From the NCBI GenBank assembly GCA_046260765.1, contig JBHEOO010000004.1:1-64000 (forward strand): a stretch of DNA of 64,000 bases, read 5' to 3'. Shown here one piece after another: positions 25,701 to 34,613 of this stretch (within the stretch, counting starts at the first letter, position 1; every line of letters starts with the position of its first letter). The notes under the pieces are model-generated. The model did not search any database, had not been told where the DNA came from, and worked only from the letters and a program-made list of their open reading frames with translations. A program made the translations under genes and the position numbers. This DNA comes from Chromatocurvus sp046260765 (GTDB taxonomy: Bacteria; Pseudomonadota; Gammaproteobacteria; Pseudomonadales; Halieaceae).

Positions 25701-26726
25701 ATGTCCAAAAAATACAATGTGGCTGTCGTTGGTGCAACCGGAGCCGTTGGCGAAGTCATGCTCGAGATTCTGGCCGAGCGAAAATTTCCCGTAGACAAGC
25801 TCTACGCACTGGCAAGCGAGCGCTCCGCGGGCAAGACGATCAGCTATGGCGACAGGCGCATCACTATCAGCAATCTCGCCGATTTCGATTTCAGCAAGGC
25901 GCACATCGGACTCTTTTCTGCCGGTGGTTCCATTTCCGCAGAGTTTGCGCCGAAAGCGGCAGCAGCCGGCTGTGTAGTCATCGATAACACCTCGCATTTC
26001 CGCCGCGACGATGACATTCCACTGGTCGTGCCCGAGGTGAACCCAGGGGCGCTGGCCGCCTGGCGCGACCGCGGCATCATCGCCAACCCCAACTGCTCGA
26101 CCATACAGATGCTGGTCGCACTCAAGCCTATTTACGATGCCGTCGGCATAAAGCGCGTCAACGTGGCGACCTACCAGGCCGTCTCAGGCACAGGGAAAGA
26201 GGCGATCGAAGAACTGGCGGGGCAGACTGCCCGACTGCTGAACGGCCAGCCGGCGGAGCCCGAGGTCTATCCCAAGCAGATCGCGTTCAATGCCTTGCCA
26301 CACATCGACACATTCCAGGACAACGGCTACACGCGCGAAGAAATGAAGATGGTCTGGGAAACGCAGAAGATTTTCGGTGATAGCGAGCTTCTGGTGAATC
26401 CCACGTGTGTCCGCGTGCCTGTCTTCTTCGGGCATTCCGAGGCTTTGCATATAGAGACGATTGACAAGATCACTGCGGCAGAAGCACAGGAACTGTTGCG
26501 CAACGCGCCGGGCATCACGCTCCTCGATGATCGCGCTGATGGCGGATACGCCACGGCAGTAACCGAGGCTGCAGGCAAGGATCCGGTGTTCGTCAGCCGC
26601 GTGCGCGAAGATATATCGCATCCGAGAGGTCTGGACCTCTGGGTGGTCGCCGATAATGTCCGCAAGGGAGCGGCGCTCAACAGCATACAGATCGCTGAAC
26701 TTATGATCCGCGACTATCTTGATTAA
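25701..26726 (+). CDS. asd: Aspartate-semialdehyde dehydrogenase
   Basis: This 341-residue enzyme reduces aspartyl phosphate to aspartate semialdehyde with NADPH, the branch point to lysine, diaminopimelate, methionine and threonine. The NADP-binding loop GATGAVGEVM is at 11-20 and the catalytic cysteine is C132 in NPNCSTIQ. The histidine region is PRGLDLWVVADN near the end. AAGGGAG lies upstream of the ATG. Its place between leuB and fimV is the same as in Pseudomonas, where asd follows the leu genes. Confidence 0.96.
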   Translation: MSKKYNVAVVGATGAVGEVMLEILAERKFPVDKLYALASERSAGKTISYGDRRITISNLADFDFSKAHIGLFSAGGSISAEFAPKAAAAGCVVIDNTSHFRRDDDIPLVVPEVNPGALAAWRDRGIIANPNCSTIQMLVALKPIYDAVGIKRVNVATYQAVSGTGKEAIEELAGQTARLLNGQPAEPEVYPKQIAFNALPHIDTFQDNGYTREEMKMVWETQKIFGDSELLVNPTCVRVPVFFGHSEALHIETIDKITAAEAQELLRNAPGITLLDDRADGGYATAVTEAAGKDPVFVSRVREDISHPRGLDLWVVADNVRKGAALNSIQIAELMIRDYLD

Positions 26727-26755
26727 CGCATGGCCTTACTCGATACTTGATGCCG

Positions 26756-26793
26756 CCGGGGAGGGGATAGAGAAAAATACCCCGGTGTCTTTT
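26756..26793 (+). terminator. Possible rho-independent terminator after asd
   Basis: CCGGGG (26756-26761) can pair with CCCCGG (26780-26785) across an 18-nt loop rich in purines, followed by TGTCTTTT. The stem is short and the loop long, so this is only a candidate. It would separate the leu-asd operon from fimV. Confidence 0.35.
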
Positions 26794-26922
26794 AGCTGTT
26801 TTTAATATTGCGTTGCAAGCCGTTGTGAATAATGGCATTTTGCATTGTATGTTGTGAGTCCCTGAGGGGGGATCCCAGGCAATATCGCCTCCGGGAGTCA
26901 GGACAATAACAAGGCTTGATAC

Positions 26923-29706
26923 ATGGCAAAGCGAGTTCACCTTTCATCAGCTGCTTTAATCGGTAGTCTGCTGCATGCTGGAACGGTGTCTGCTCTCGGC
27001 CTTGGTGACATCACCCTCAACTCCTACCTTAATGAGCCCCTCGACGCCGAGGTCAGGCTCATCGACACACGTGATCTCGTCGCCGACGAAATCAAGGTCC
27101 GCCTCGCCGGGGCAGAGGATTTTGAGCGTCTGGGCGTTGACCGCAGCTACTTTCTGACGCGTATTCAGTTCGATGTCAGCATTGACCGTGATCGCAACAT
27201 CGGGGTCATCCGGCTGACAACGACTGAGCCGGTGCTTGAGCCTTTTGTCGATGTCATTATTGAGGCGCGCTGGCCTTCGGGCAGGCTGCTCAGAGAGTAC
27301 ACGGTTCTGGTTGACCCCCCCGTATTTCGTGAAGAGCCCCTGGTCGTTTCCGCATCCGATGAGGTTGCCGCCACAGAGTCCGCTGTACCGATGCCCGACG
27401 ATGAGTCGGAGGCTGCCGCAGAACCCCCCGGCAAAGACGGAGTCGCAGGACAGGTGTCCACCCGTCGCAGCGATTTGCCGCCGGGTGAAATGCCGCAGCG
27501 TGCCTTTTCCGCTGAAACCTCAGAGGAACCTGCGCCCGGTCAGCGTTACATGGTGCGACGCGACGAAACGCTGTGGCAGATTGCCTCCCGTGGACGGCCG
27601 CCGGGTTCGAGCGTGCAGCAGGCGATGCTTGACATTCAGCGACTGAACCCCGAAGCCTTTATCAACGGCAATATCAATCGTGTGAAGGCTGGCTACATTA
27701 TCTACCTTCCGGCTGCGGGCGATATCACTTCAGAGGATTTTTCCGAGGCGCTTGCCGAGGTTCGGCAGCAGAATGCTGACTGGGCGAGTCAGCAGGCCGG
27801 TACGCCCGGCGTTACGGCAGCTGCGTCTCTGCGTATTTCCGCGGATCCTGCAGACACATCCGATGCGCCGTCCGATGACGAACCAGCCCCGCAGGTGGCT
27901 GATGCCCGTTCCACGGTTGCCGAAGATGACACCACAAGAACGTCCGATAGAGATCAGACGGCGCGACCCGGTCGTTCGGCGGCATCTTCCGCCAGCGGTG
28001 ACCGCGCGCCCGGGCAAGCAGCCGTGGCGCAGGACGAGCTTGCCGGTCAGTTGGCAGAAATGTCCGAGCGGCTCGATACGCTCGAACAGATCGTTGCCCT
28101 GAAGGATGAGCAGATCGCTACACTGGAGCAGGCACTGCAGGAAGCCCGTGTTGCTGCGCGGAACGCATCGGCAGCGGCGGTCGAAGCAGTGACGCCGCCT
28201 GCCGAGGCAAGCGCGAGGCCCTCGCCGCCAGCAGAGCCTACCCCTCGCGCAGCGTCGCCGCAGGAGGCCCCGGGTATTCTCGAGCGCCTGGGCAGCTGGC
28301 TCTACGCTGTTATTGGCGCACTGCTGCTGGCGCTGCTCGGTCTGCTTTTCTGGCGCCGAAGGCGTAGCGAGAGCCTTGCCGATGAGGAGCTTGCCTCCGA
28401 CGATGACGCGATGCGTGATGAGGACAGTGAGGATGTGTTTGCCGGCGTCACGCTGCGCGATGAGCCCGCCACGACACAGGCGCCGTCAGCAGTGCCCATT
28501 GCGCCCGTTGCCTCCACAAAGCCTAAATCGGAAAGCCCTGATGCTGCGTCGCCGCGAGATAACAGAGGGTATGGCGAGCGCCGTTACGATGATTATATCG
28601 ACGATTCGGGTGCCGGAGATGCACTGGCCGAAGCCGATATCTACATAGCGTACGGACGCTATCTGCAGGCGGCAGAGCTGTTGACCACGGCGATAGAGTC
28701 CGAGCCCGATAACGCGGCTTACCGCTTGAAGCTGATTGAGCTTTACGTCGATATGGGCGAGCCGGAAAAAGCCCAGGACGAGCTCAGGGCATTGGGTGAA
28801 CTTGGCGATGCCGATGCCATGCTGCGCGCAGAAGCTATTGTCGGCAGCATTGTAGAGACCGGGCATGCTGCACCCGCCTCGGAATCATCGCTGGAGCTTG
28901 ATCTGGCGCCCGAGATCGGAGCGGAACCGGCGCCAGAGCCAGAGCCAGAATCCGGGCTTGAGCGCCGGCCAGACTATGGGTCAACGCCCGAACTCGAAGC
29001 GAAGACCGAACCCAGGCTGGAACAAGCGCAGCAGCCAAAGGCTGACTCAGCGGAAGAATACTGGCTCGAGTCGTACCAGGGGTCATCAGCCGCGCGTGAC
29101 GAATCGGCCGGACGGGTAGTGAGCCCAGTTGCCGAAGACGCGTCAGCCCTAGACGAATCAGGGGAAGACGAGTCAGTCGACGCTACCGGCTACGACACGC
29201 CCGAAGACCGGCCGGTGGAAGAAATCGATTACGAGCCGCTGGAGTTTTCTCTCGATGACGTGTCACTGGATGGTGACGACGTCGATACTGCTGGCAAACG
29301 AGGTGTGTCTGGTGATGCCGTAGAAGCCGACGCTACGGGAAATCTGCAGGCCCAGGAAGAGGGCATGGAACTCGAACTTGATTTTGATGAGTTGGAGATC
29401 GAGGACGACAGACCCGTGGCGGCACCAGACGTCGAGGATGACGAGCTCGACCTCAGTGAGGCGTTGCGCGAGGCGGAATCACCCGAGGAGCTTGTGCGAG
29501 ACGCCTCGGGCAGTGACGAGCCGGGTTCAGACGACATGATGTTTGCGACGGATTCGGACCAGATTGCGACGAAACTTGATCTGGCGCGCGCCTATCTGGA
29601 TATGGGCGATGACGACGGCGCGAGCCGGATTCTCGAACAGGTCGCCTCTGCGGGGTCGGAAGAACAGCAGCGGGAAGCCCGGGCTCTGCTCGACCGCATT
29701 GGCTGA
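26923..29706 (+). CDS. fimV: Peptidoglycan-binding polar hub protein FimV
   Basis: FimV (927 residues) organises type IV pilus assembly and polar signalling in pseudomonads. A signal peptide (1-24) is followed by the family N-terminus LGLGDITLNSYLNEPLDAEV. A periplasmic LysM domain lies near residues 205-262 (MVRRDETLWQIASRG), a coiled coil near 372-420, and a single membrane segment at 455-475 (SWLYAVIGALLLALLGLLFW). The cytoplasmic part has a TPR-like region near 566-626, a very acidic Glu/Asp-rich stretch (about 640-870), and the conserved C-terminal helical domain (LDLARAYLDMGDDDGASRIL). It overlaps truA by 8 nt, as in Pseudomonas. Confidence 0.95.
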   Translation: MAKRVHLSSAALIGSLLHAGTVSALGLGDITLNSYLNEPLDAEVRLIDTRDLVADEIKVRLAGAEDFERLGVDRSYFLTRIQFDVSIDRDRNIGVIRLTTTEPVLEPFVDVIIEARWPSGRLLREYTVLVDPPVFREEPLVVSASDEVAATESAVPMPDDESEAAAEPPGKDGVAGQVSTRRSDLPPGEMPQRAFSAETSEEPAPGQRYMVRRDETLWQIASRGRPPGSSVQQAMLDIQRLNPEAFINGNINRVKAGYIIYLPAAGDITSEDFSEALAEVRQQNADWASQQAGTPGVTAAASLRISADPADTSDAPSDDEPAPQVADARSTVAEDDTTRTSDRDQTARPGRSAASSASGDRAPGQAAVAQDELAGQLAEMSERLDTLEQIVALKDEQIATLEQALQEARVAARNASAAAVEAVTPPAEASARPSPPAEPTPRAASPQEAPGILERLGSWLYAVIGALLLALLGLLFWRRRRSESLADEELASDDDAMRDEDSEDVFAGVTLRDEPATTQAPSAVPIAPVASTKPKSESPDAASPRDNRGYGERRYDDYIDDSGAGDALAEADIYIAYGRYLQAAELLTTAIESEPDNAAYRLKLIELYVDMGEPEKAQDELRALGELGDADAMLRAEAIVGSIVETGHAAPASESSLELDLAPEIGAEPAPEPEPESGLERRPDYGSTPELEAKTEPRLEQAQQPKADSAEEYWLESYQGSSAARDESAGRVVSPVAEDASALDESGEDESVDATGYDTPEDRPVEEIDYEPLEFSLDDVSLDGDDVDTAGKRGVSGDAVEADATGNLQAQEEGMELELDFDELEIEDDRPVAAPDVEDDELDLSEALREAESPEELVRDASGSDEPGSDDMMFATDSDQIATKLDLARAYLDMGDDDGASRILEQVASAGSEEQQREARALLDRIG

Positions 29707-30535
29707 CAAAGCGGTCATTCACGGTGGTAACACTCTCCCCGGTGATGTTGTCGCGTGCTGCGTGGAATACAACGGCAGCGGCTATTCGGGATGGCAGTCG
29801 CAGTCCGGTGTAGACACGATTCAGGATTCACTGGAAAGCGCCTTGTCGCGCGTTGCCGACCAGCAGCTCAGGGTGTACTGCGCCGGTCGAACCGACACCG
29901 GTGTCCATGCAGCCGCGCAATGGGTCCATTTTGTGAGCCCGTGCGAGCGGGCCTTAAACGCCTGGGTCAGGGGTGTAAATGCCTATCTTCCCAGCGATAT
30001 ACGAATACTTTACGCCGCCAACGTGCCCGCTGATTTCCACGCGAGGCACAGCGCCCTGGCGAGACATTATCGCTACATCATTGCCAATACGCCCGTGGCA
30101 TCCGCGCTGTTCCGTGACCGCACTACCTGGGTACGAGAGTCGCTGGACGCATCGCGCATGCATGAGGCCGCCCAGGCACTGCTTGGTGAGCAGGATTTCA
30201 GCGCATTCCGCGCGGCATCCTGCCAGTCCCCCACAGCGATGCGTTGCGTGTACCGTGTGTCGGTAAAGCGTGACGGGGCTCTCGTGGCTATCGATATCTC
30301 TGCAAACGCGTTTTTGCACCACATGGTGCGCAATATAGCAGGCAGTCTGATTGCGATTGGCTCAGGCAGGCATGAGACAGGCTGGGTGGGTCGCCTGCTG
30401 CGCGAGAAAGATCGCACTCGTGCGGCAGCCACGTCGGGGCCGCAGGGTCTGTACCTTATGGGAGTGGCGTATCCCGCGCACTTCGGCCTGCCGGATGATT
30501 TGGCGCAACAACGTCCCCTTTTGATGCGCGTCTGA
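29699..30535 (+). CDS. truA: tRNA pseudouridine(38-40) synthase TruA
   Basis: TruA isomerises U38-U40 in the anticodon arm of tRNAs. The catalytic aspartate is D66 in CAGRTDTGVHA, and VACCVEYNGSGYSGWQSQ is the N-terminal family strand. The frame extends upstream into fimV. The best start is the TTG at 29699 that overlaps the fimV stop, giving 278 residues; no ATG or GTG lies between it and the conserved VVACCVEYNG. The Shine-Dalgarno is weak, so translation is probably coupled to fimV. Confidence 0.92.
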   Translation: MADKAVIHGGNTLPGDVVACCVEYNGSGYSGWQSQSGVDTIQDSLESALSRVADQQLRVYCAGRTDTGVHAAAQWVHFVSPCERALNAWVRGVNAYLPSDIRILYAANVPADFHARHSALARHYRYIIANTPVASALFRDRTTWVRESLDASRMHEAAQALLGEQDFSAFRAASCQSPTAMRCVYRVSVKRDGALVAIDISANAFLHHMVRNIAGSLIAIGSGRHETGWVGRLLREKDRTRAAATSGPQGLYLMGVAYPAHFGLPDDLAQQRPLLMRV

Positions 30536-30600
30536 CGCCAAGGCCGTCGGGTTTCTGATATGATTGGTGCATCCGATTTCTGGTGAGGTGGTGACCCTGA

Positions 30601-31251
30601 ATGCTCAGAACTCGCATCAAGATTTGTGGCGTGACCCGCCCCGGCGACGCTGAGGCGGCCGCGATGGTGGGTGTGGACGCTCTCGGTCTGGTCTTTTACA
30701 ACCCAAGCCCGAGGTCAGTGTCCATCGCGCAGGCGGCGGAGATCGCCGCTGCCGTGCCACCGTTCGTCACCCTGGTCGCTTTGTTTGTGAATCCGGAAAC
30801 ACAGTTTGTGGAGCGTATCATCGAGCGTCTGCCTGTGGGTATGCTGCAATTCCATGGTGACGAATCAAGCGGATTCTGCGAACAATTCTGCATGCCCTAC
30901 CTCAAGGCGCTCAAGATGCGGCCGGATGTCGATCTTGCACAGGAAGCCATACCCTACCGTTCCGCCAGTGGACTCCTGCTGGATACCCATCGACCCGAAG
31001 CGCCGGGGGGAACGGGAGAGGCATTCAACTGGGACGCAATTCCCCCGGGGCTCACACGGCCGGTGGTGTTGGCCGGCGGTCTGCACGCGGGAAATATCGG
31101 ACAGGCTATCAGCCAGGTACGACCGGCAGCTGTAGATGCCAGCACTGGCGTTGAAGTCGCTCCGGGTGAAAAGGACCCGCGCATGATCGCCGGGTTTGTT
31201 CAGGCGGTGCGCGAAGCGGACGATCAACTTAACAGCGAGACAGACGAATGA
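30601..31251 (+). CDS. trpF: Phosphoribosylanthranilate isomerase
   Basis: TrpF (216 residues) performs the Amadori rearrangement of phosphoribosylanthranilate in tryptophan synthesis. The TIM barrel starts RIKICGVTRPGDA, with the catalytic cysteine C9. The catalytic aspartate is in LLLDTHRPEAPGGTGEAFNW, and the phosphate-binding loops are VVLAGGLHAGNIG and AAVDASTGVE. GAGGTGG precedes the ATG. It follows truA by 65 nt and overlaps trpB by ATGA, starting a trpF-trpB-trpA operon. In Pseudomonas trpF also follows truA, but trpBA lies elsewhere. Confidence 0.97.
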   Translation: MLRTRIKICGVTRPGDAEAAAMVGVDALGLVFYNPSPRSVSIAQAAEIAAAVPPFVTLVALFVNPETQFVERIIERLPVGMLQFHGDESSGFCEQFCMPYLKALKMRPDVDLAQEAIPYRSASGLLLDTHRPEAPGGTGEAFNWDAIPPGLTRPVVLAGGLHAGNIGQAISQVRPAAVDASTGVEVAPGEKDPRMIAGFVQAVREADDQLNSETDE

Positions 31252-32468
31252 CGAGCAAACTGGATAGCAGACTGATTGCGAGCATGCCGGACGCGCGGGG
31301 TCGCTTCGGCGACTACGGTGGCAAGTTCGTTTCCGAGACACTGATGCATGCGCTGGCCGAACTCGATGACGTGTATCGTATGCTGTCGAGTGATCCGGAT
31401 TTCCAACGCGAACTCGACCACGACCTCGCCCACTATGTCGGGCGCCCCTCACCGCTGTATGAAGCCCGCCGATGGTCAGACATGATCGGCGGTGGACGTA
31501 TTTACCTGAAGCGTGAGGATCTGAACCACACCGGCGCGCACAAGGTGAACAATACAGTGGGGCAGGCTCTGCTCGCCAAGCATATGGGCAAGCCCCGCGT
31601 TATTGCTGAAACAGGTGCGGGGCAGCACGGCGTTGCAACCGCAACCATCGCAGCACGACTCGGGCTCGAGTGCCATGTCTTCATGGGCGCTGAGGATGTG
31701 CAGCGTCAGTCCCTGAACGTGTACCGCATGAAGCTGCTCGGTGCCACGGTAGTGCCGGTCACCTCCGGGTCGAGTACCTTGAAGGACGCGATGAACGAGG
31801 CGATGCGTGACTGGGTGACCAACGTTGATAACACCTTCTATATTATCGGCAGCGTCGCCGGTCCACATCCGTATCCTATGATAGTTCGCGATTTCCAGTG
31901 CGTTATCGGCCGTGAAGCGCGCGCGCAGTCTCTCGCGCAGACAGGCAAGCTGCCGGACGCATTGGTGGCCTGTGTCGGTGGCGGGTCGAACGCCATTGGA
32001 TTGTTCCATCCGTTCCTTCAGGACGACGCGGTAGAGATCTATGGGGTCGAAGCGGGTGGTCACGGAATCGGCACCGGGCGACATGCGGCGCCTCTCTCGG
32101 CCGGCTCGCCCGGCGTGCTGCACGGCAATCGAACGTATCTCATGCAGGATGAAGACGGCCAGATCACCGAGACGCATTCGGTATCTGCAGGGCTGGATTA
32201 TCCCGGTGTGGGTCCCGAACATTCATGGCTGAAAGATACCGGGCGCGTCACCTATGTGTCGGCGGATGACACCGAGGCGTTGGCGGCTTTTCACCGCGTC
32301 ACGCGCACGGAGGGCATCATGCCCGCGCTGGAAACCGCGCATGCCCTGGCTTACGCCGAGACACTCGCCGCCAGAATGACACCCGAGCAGAGCATCATCG
32401 TCAATCTCTCCGGTCGCGGTGACAAGGATATACTCACTGTCGCCAAGATAGATGGCATAGAGCTTTAG
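31248..32468 (+). CDS. trpB: Tryptophan synthase beta chain
   Basis: TrpB (406 residues) condenses indole with serine using PLP. The PLP lysine is K99 in NHTGAHKVNN, with GGKFVSETLM near the N-terminus and the phosphate-binding GGGSNAIG. It forms the alpha2beta2 complex with TrpA, whose gene begins 8 nt downstream. Translation is coupled to trpF through an ATGA overlap. Confidence 0.98.
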   Translation: MTSKLDSRLIASMPDARGRFGDYGGKFVSETLMHALAELDDVYRMLSSDPDFQRELDHDLAHYVGRPSPLYEARRWSDMIGGGRIYLKREDLNHTGAHKVNNTVGQALLAKHMGKPRVIAETGAGQHGVATATIAARLGLECHVFMGAEDVQRQSLNVYRMKLLGATVVPVTSGSSTLKDAMNEAMRDWVTNVDNTFYIIGSVAGPHPYPMIVRDFQCVIGREARAQSLAQTGKLPDALVACVGGGSNAIGLFHPFLQDDAVEIYGVEAGGHGIGTGRHAAPLSAGSPGVLHGNRTYLMQDEDGQITETHSVSAGLDYPGVGPEHSWLKDTGRVTYVSADDTEALAAFHRVTRTEGIMPALETAHALAYAETLAARMTPEQSIIVNLSGRGDKDILTVAKIDGIEL

Positions 32469-32476
32469 GGGATCGC

Positions 32477-33310
32477 ATGAGTCGAATAGCGCAGCGCTTT
32501 GCCGACCTGTCTGCGGCCGGTCGCAAGGCACTGATTACCTACGTGGTGGCTGGTGACCCGACACTCGATCTCACCGTGCCTCTGTTGCATGCACTGGTTG
32601 ATGCTGGCGCCGACGTCATCGAGGTGGGGGTGCCGTTCTCCGACCCGATGTCGGAGGGTCCGGTTATCCAGCGAGGTCACGAGCGCGCCCTCGTGAATCG
32701 CGTGCGTCTTCGTGACGTGTTGTCGATGGTCAGTGAATTTCGCGAGAACGATCCCGATACCCCCTTGCTCCTGATGGGCTATGCCAATCCGGTAGAGCAT
32801 ATGGGTTATCCGGCATTTGCTGATGCGGCAGTCAAAGCCGGTGTAGATGGTCTGCTCTCGGTAGACGTCCCGCCAGAGGAAGTGGAGCGCGTCAATCGTG
32901 AGCTCAAGCGGGTCGGCATGGACAATATCTTTCTTATCGCGCCGACTACGCCGGAGGCACGGCTTCGTCTGATTACTGATCAGGCCAGTGGCTTCATCTA
33001 CTACGTGTCGCTCAAGGGCGTCACCGGTGCCGGGAATCTGGATATTGCCGACGTCCAGGACCACGTGTCGCGGATTCGCCGCGGCACCGAGCTCCCCGTC
33101 TGTGTCGGGTTTGGCATCAAGGACGCCAGGTCGGCCGCTGCCGTTGCGCGTGTTGCGGACGGCGTTGTAGTGGGATCCGCCCTCGTCAGCCTGGTGGCGG
33201 ATGTCATTGCAGATGGCGGCGATCATGCCGCCGCGATTTCCGCAGCCGCATCGCTGCTGCGGGAGATTCGTTCTGGAATCGATGCAAGGCCTGGAATTGA
33301 CGCAGCGTGA
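32477..33310 (+). CDS. trpA: Tryptophan synthase alpha chain
   Basis: TrpA (277 residues) cleaves indole-3-glycerol phosphate to indole, which is channelled to TrpB. The catalytic acid E49 lies in DVIEVGVPF. The second acid, D60 in E. coli (FSDPLADGP), is Glu here (FSDPMSEGP), a conservative change also found in some other proteobacteria. The phosphate loop is GFGIKDARSAA. GGGGATCGC precedes the ATG. The C-terminus (residues 255-277) is a short charged helix. Confidence 0.97.
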   Translation: MSRIAQRFADLSAAGRKALITYVVAGDPTLDLTVPLLHALVDAGADVIEVGVPFSDPMSEGPVIQRGHERALVNRVRLRDVLSMVSEFRENDPDTPLLLMGYANPVEHMGYPAFADAAVKAGVDGLLSVDVPPEEVERVNRELKRVGMDNIFLIAPTTPEARLRLITDQASGFIYYVSLKGVTGAGNLDIADVQDHVSRIRRGTELPVCVGFGIKDARSAAAVARVADGVVVGSALVSLVADVIADGGDHAAAISAAASLLREIRSGIDARPGIDAA

Positions 33311-33350
33311 CGCCGGACCGGCGCGGCTGGAAAGATAGCGAGGGGGAGAA

Positions 33351-34613
33351 ATGAGCTGGATTGACAAGATTTTGCCGTCGGGTGTCAACCGTCAGTCGGG
33401 CAGCCGTCGGACGACAGTTCCGGAGGGACTGTGGAAAAAGTGTATCAAGTGCGAGGCTGTTCTCTATATCCCCGATCTTGAGCGCAATCTGGAAGTCTGT
33501 CCGAAATGCGACCACCATATGCGTATTGGCGCTCGGCGGCGACTCGATATTTTTCTTGATCCCGAGGGGCGAGAAGAGGTTTTCAGGGAGATCGAGCCGG
33601 TGGACCGGCTAAAGTTCCGGGATAAAAAACGCTATCGCGACCGGCTCTCCGCGGCCCAGAAATCAACCGGCGAACGCGATGCACTGGTTGCCATGCGCGG
33701 TAGCGTGCAGCAGCTTCCCCTGGTGTCGGTTGCCTTCGAATTCAATTTTCACGGGGGCTCCATGGGGTACGCCGTGGGAGAAAAGTTTACTCGCGCGGCG
33801 CAGCTGGCCCTGGAGAACCGGCAGCCTCTGGTCTGTTTTTCGGCCTCTGGCGGTGCCCGCATGCAGGAAGCGCTGATTTCACTCATGCAGATGGCCAAGA
33901 CCAGCGCCGTCATTGAGCGCCTGCACCAGGCCGGTGTTCCCTACATCTCAGTGCTCACGGATCCCATATACGGCGGTGTATCTGCATCCCTGGCATTGCT
34001 CGGTGACCTCAACATTGCCGAGCCCGATGCCCGCGCCGGGTTCGCTGGACCCAATATCATTGAGCAGACCATACGTCAGAAACTGCCCAAGGGGTTCCAG
34101 CGCAGTGAGTTCCTGCTGGAGCACGGCGCTATCGACATGATTGTGCATCGCGAGGACATGCGCGACACCATCGGTCGTGTGCTGGCCAAGCTCATGGCGG
34201 TCGCTACGCATCCGGATCACGTCGATGGGGACGAGAGTGCAAACGAAGCAGACGAAGCGCCCGGCGATGCCCAGAATCAGGACGCCGTAGTGATTGCCGC
34301 CGCGGCCGTGGTTCAGGGCGGTGCAGCAGATACCGGCGAGTTTGCCGCTGAGTCTGCTTCTGAACTTGAGCCGGGTGACGCTTCTGAGGCGTCAGCCGAG
34401 TCGCCCGCTGCCTCCGAAGCCGCGGTGGCTGACGAGGCTTCCGAGTCTGTTTCTGCGGATGCAGCGAGCAGTCCATCGGAGGACCACGATGCAATGGTCC
34501 CGGAAGCAGAGGCTGACGATAGTGACGTCTCCGAGGACAGCAACGATGCAGCGGCGTCAATGTCGCTGGATGACGATGACCCGGAAAAGAAGCCTGCCCG
34601 CGGAGATGACTGA
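33351..34613 (+). CDS. accD: Acetyl-CoA carboxylase carboxyltransferase beta subunit with a long acidic tail
   Basis: AccD pairs with AccA to carboxylate acetyl-CoA, the first step of fatty-acid synthesis. The zinc ribbon has C31, C34, C50 and C53. The crotonase-fold core (GGSMGYAVGEKFTRA, SASGGARMQEALISLMQM, PIYGGVSASLA) ends near residue 285, the usual end of AccD. About 130 further residues form a low-complexity tail of Ala, Glu, Asp and Ser ending EKKPARGDD. The extra tail is absent from E. coli AccD (304 residues). Its coding bases have no homology-like conservation that I can see. A GAGGGGGAG Shine-Dalgarno lies before the ATG; folC overlaps the 3' end by 8 nt. Confidence 0.95.
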   Translation: MSWIDKILPSGVNRQSGSRRTTVPEGLWKKCIKCEAVLYIPDLERNLEVCPKCDHHMRIGARRRLDIFLDPEGREEVFREIEPVDRLKFRDKKRYRDRLSAAQKSTGERDALVAMRGSVQQLPLVSVAFEFNFHGGSMGYAVGEKFTRAAQLALENRQPLVCFSASGGARMQEALISLMQMAKTSAVIERLHQAGVPYISVLTDPIYGGVSASLALLGDLNIAEPDARAGFAGPNIIEQTIRQKLPKGFQRSEFLLEHGAIDMIVHREDMRDTIGRVLAKLMAVATHPDHVDGDESANEADEAPGDAQNQDAVVIAAAAVVQGGAADTGEFAAESASELEPGDASEASAESPAASEAAVADEASESVSADAASSPSEDHDAMVPEAEADDSDVSEDSNDAAASMSLDDDDPEKKPARGDD

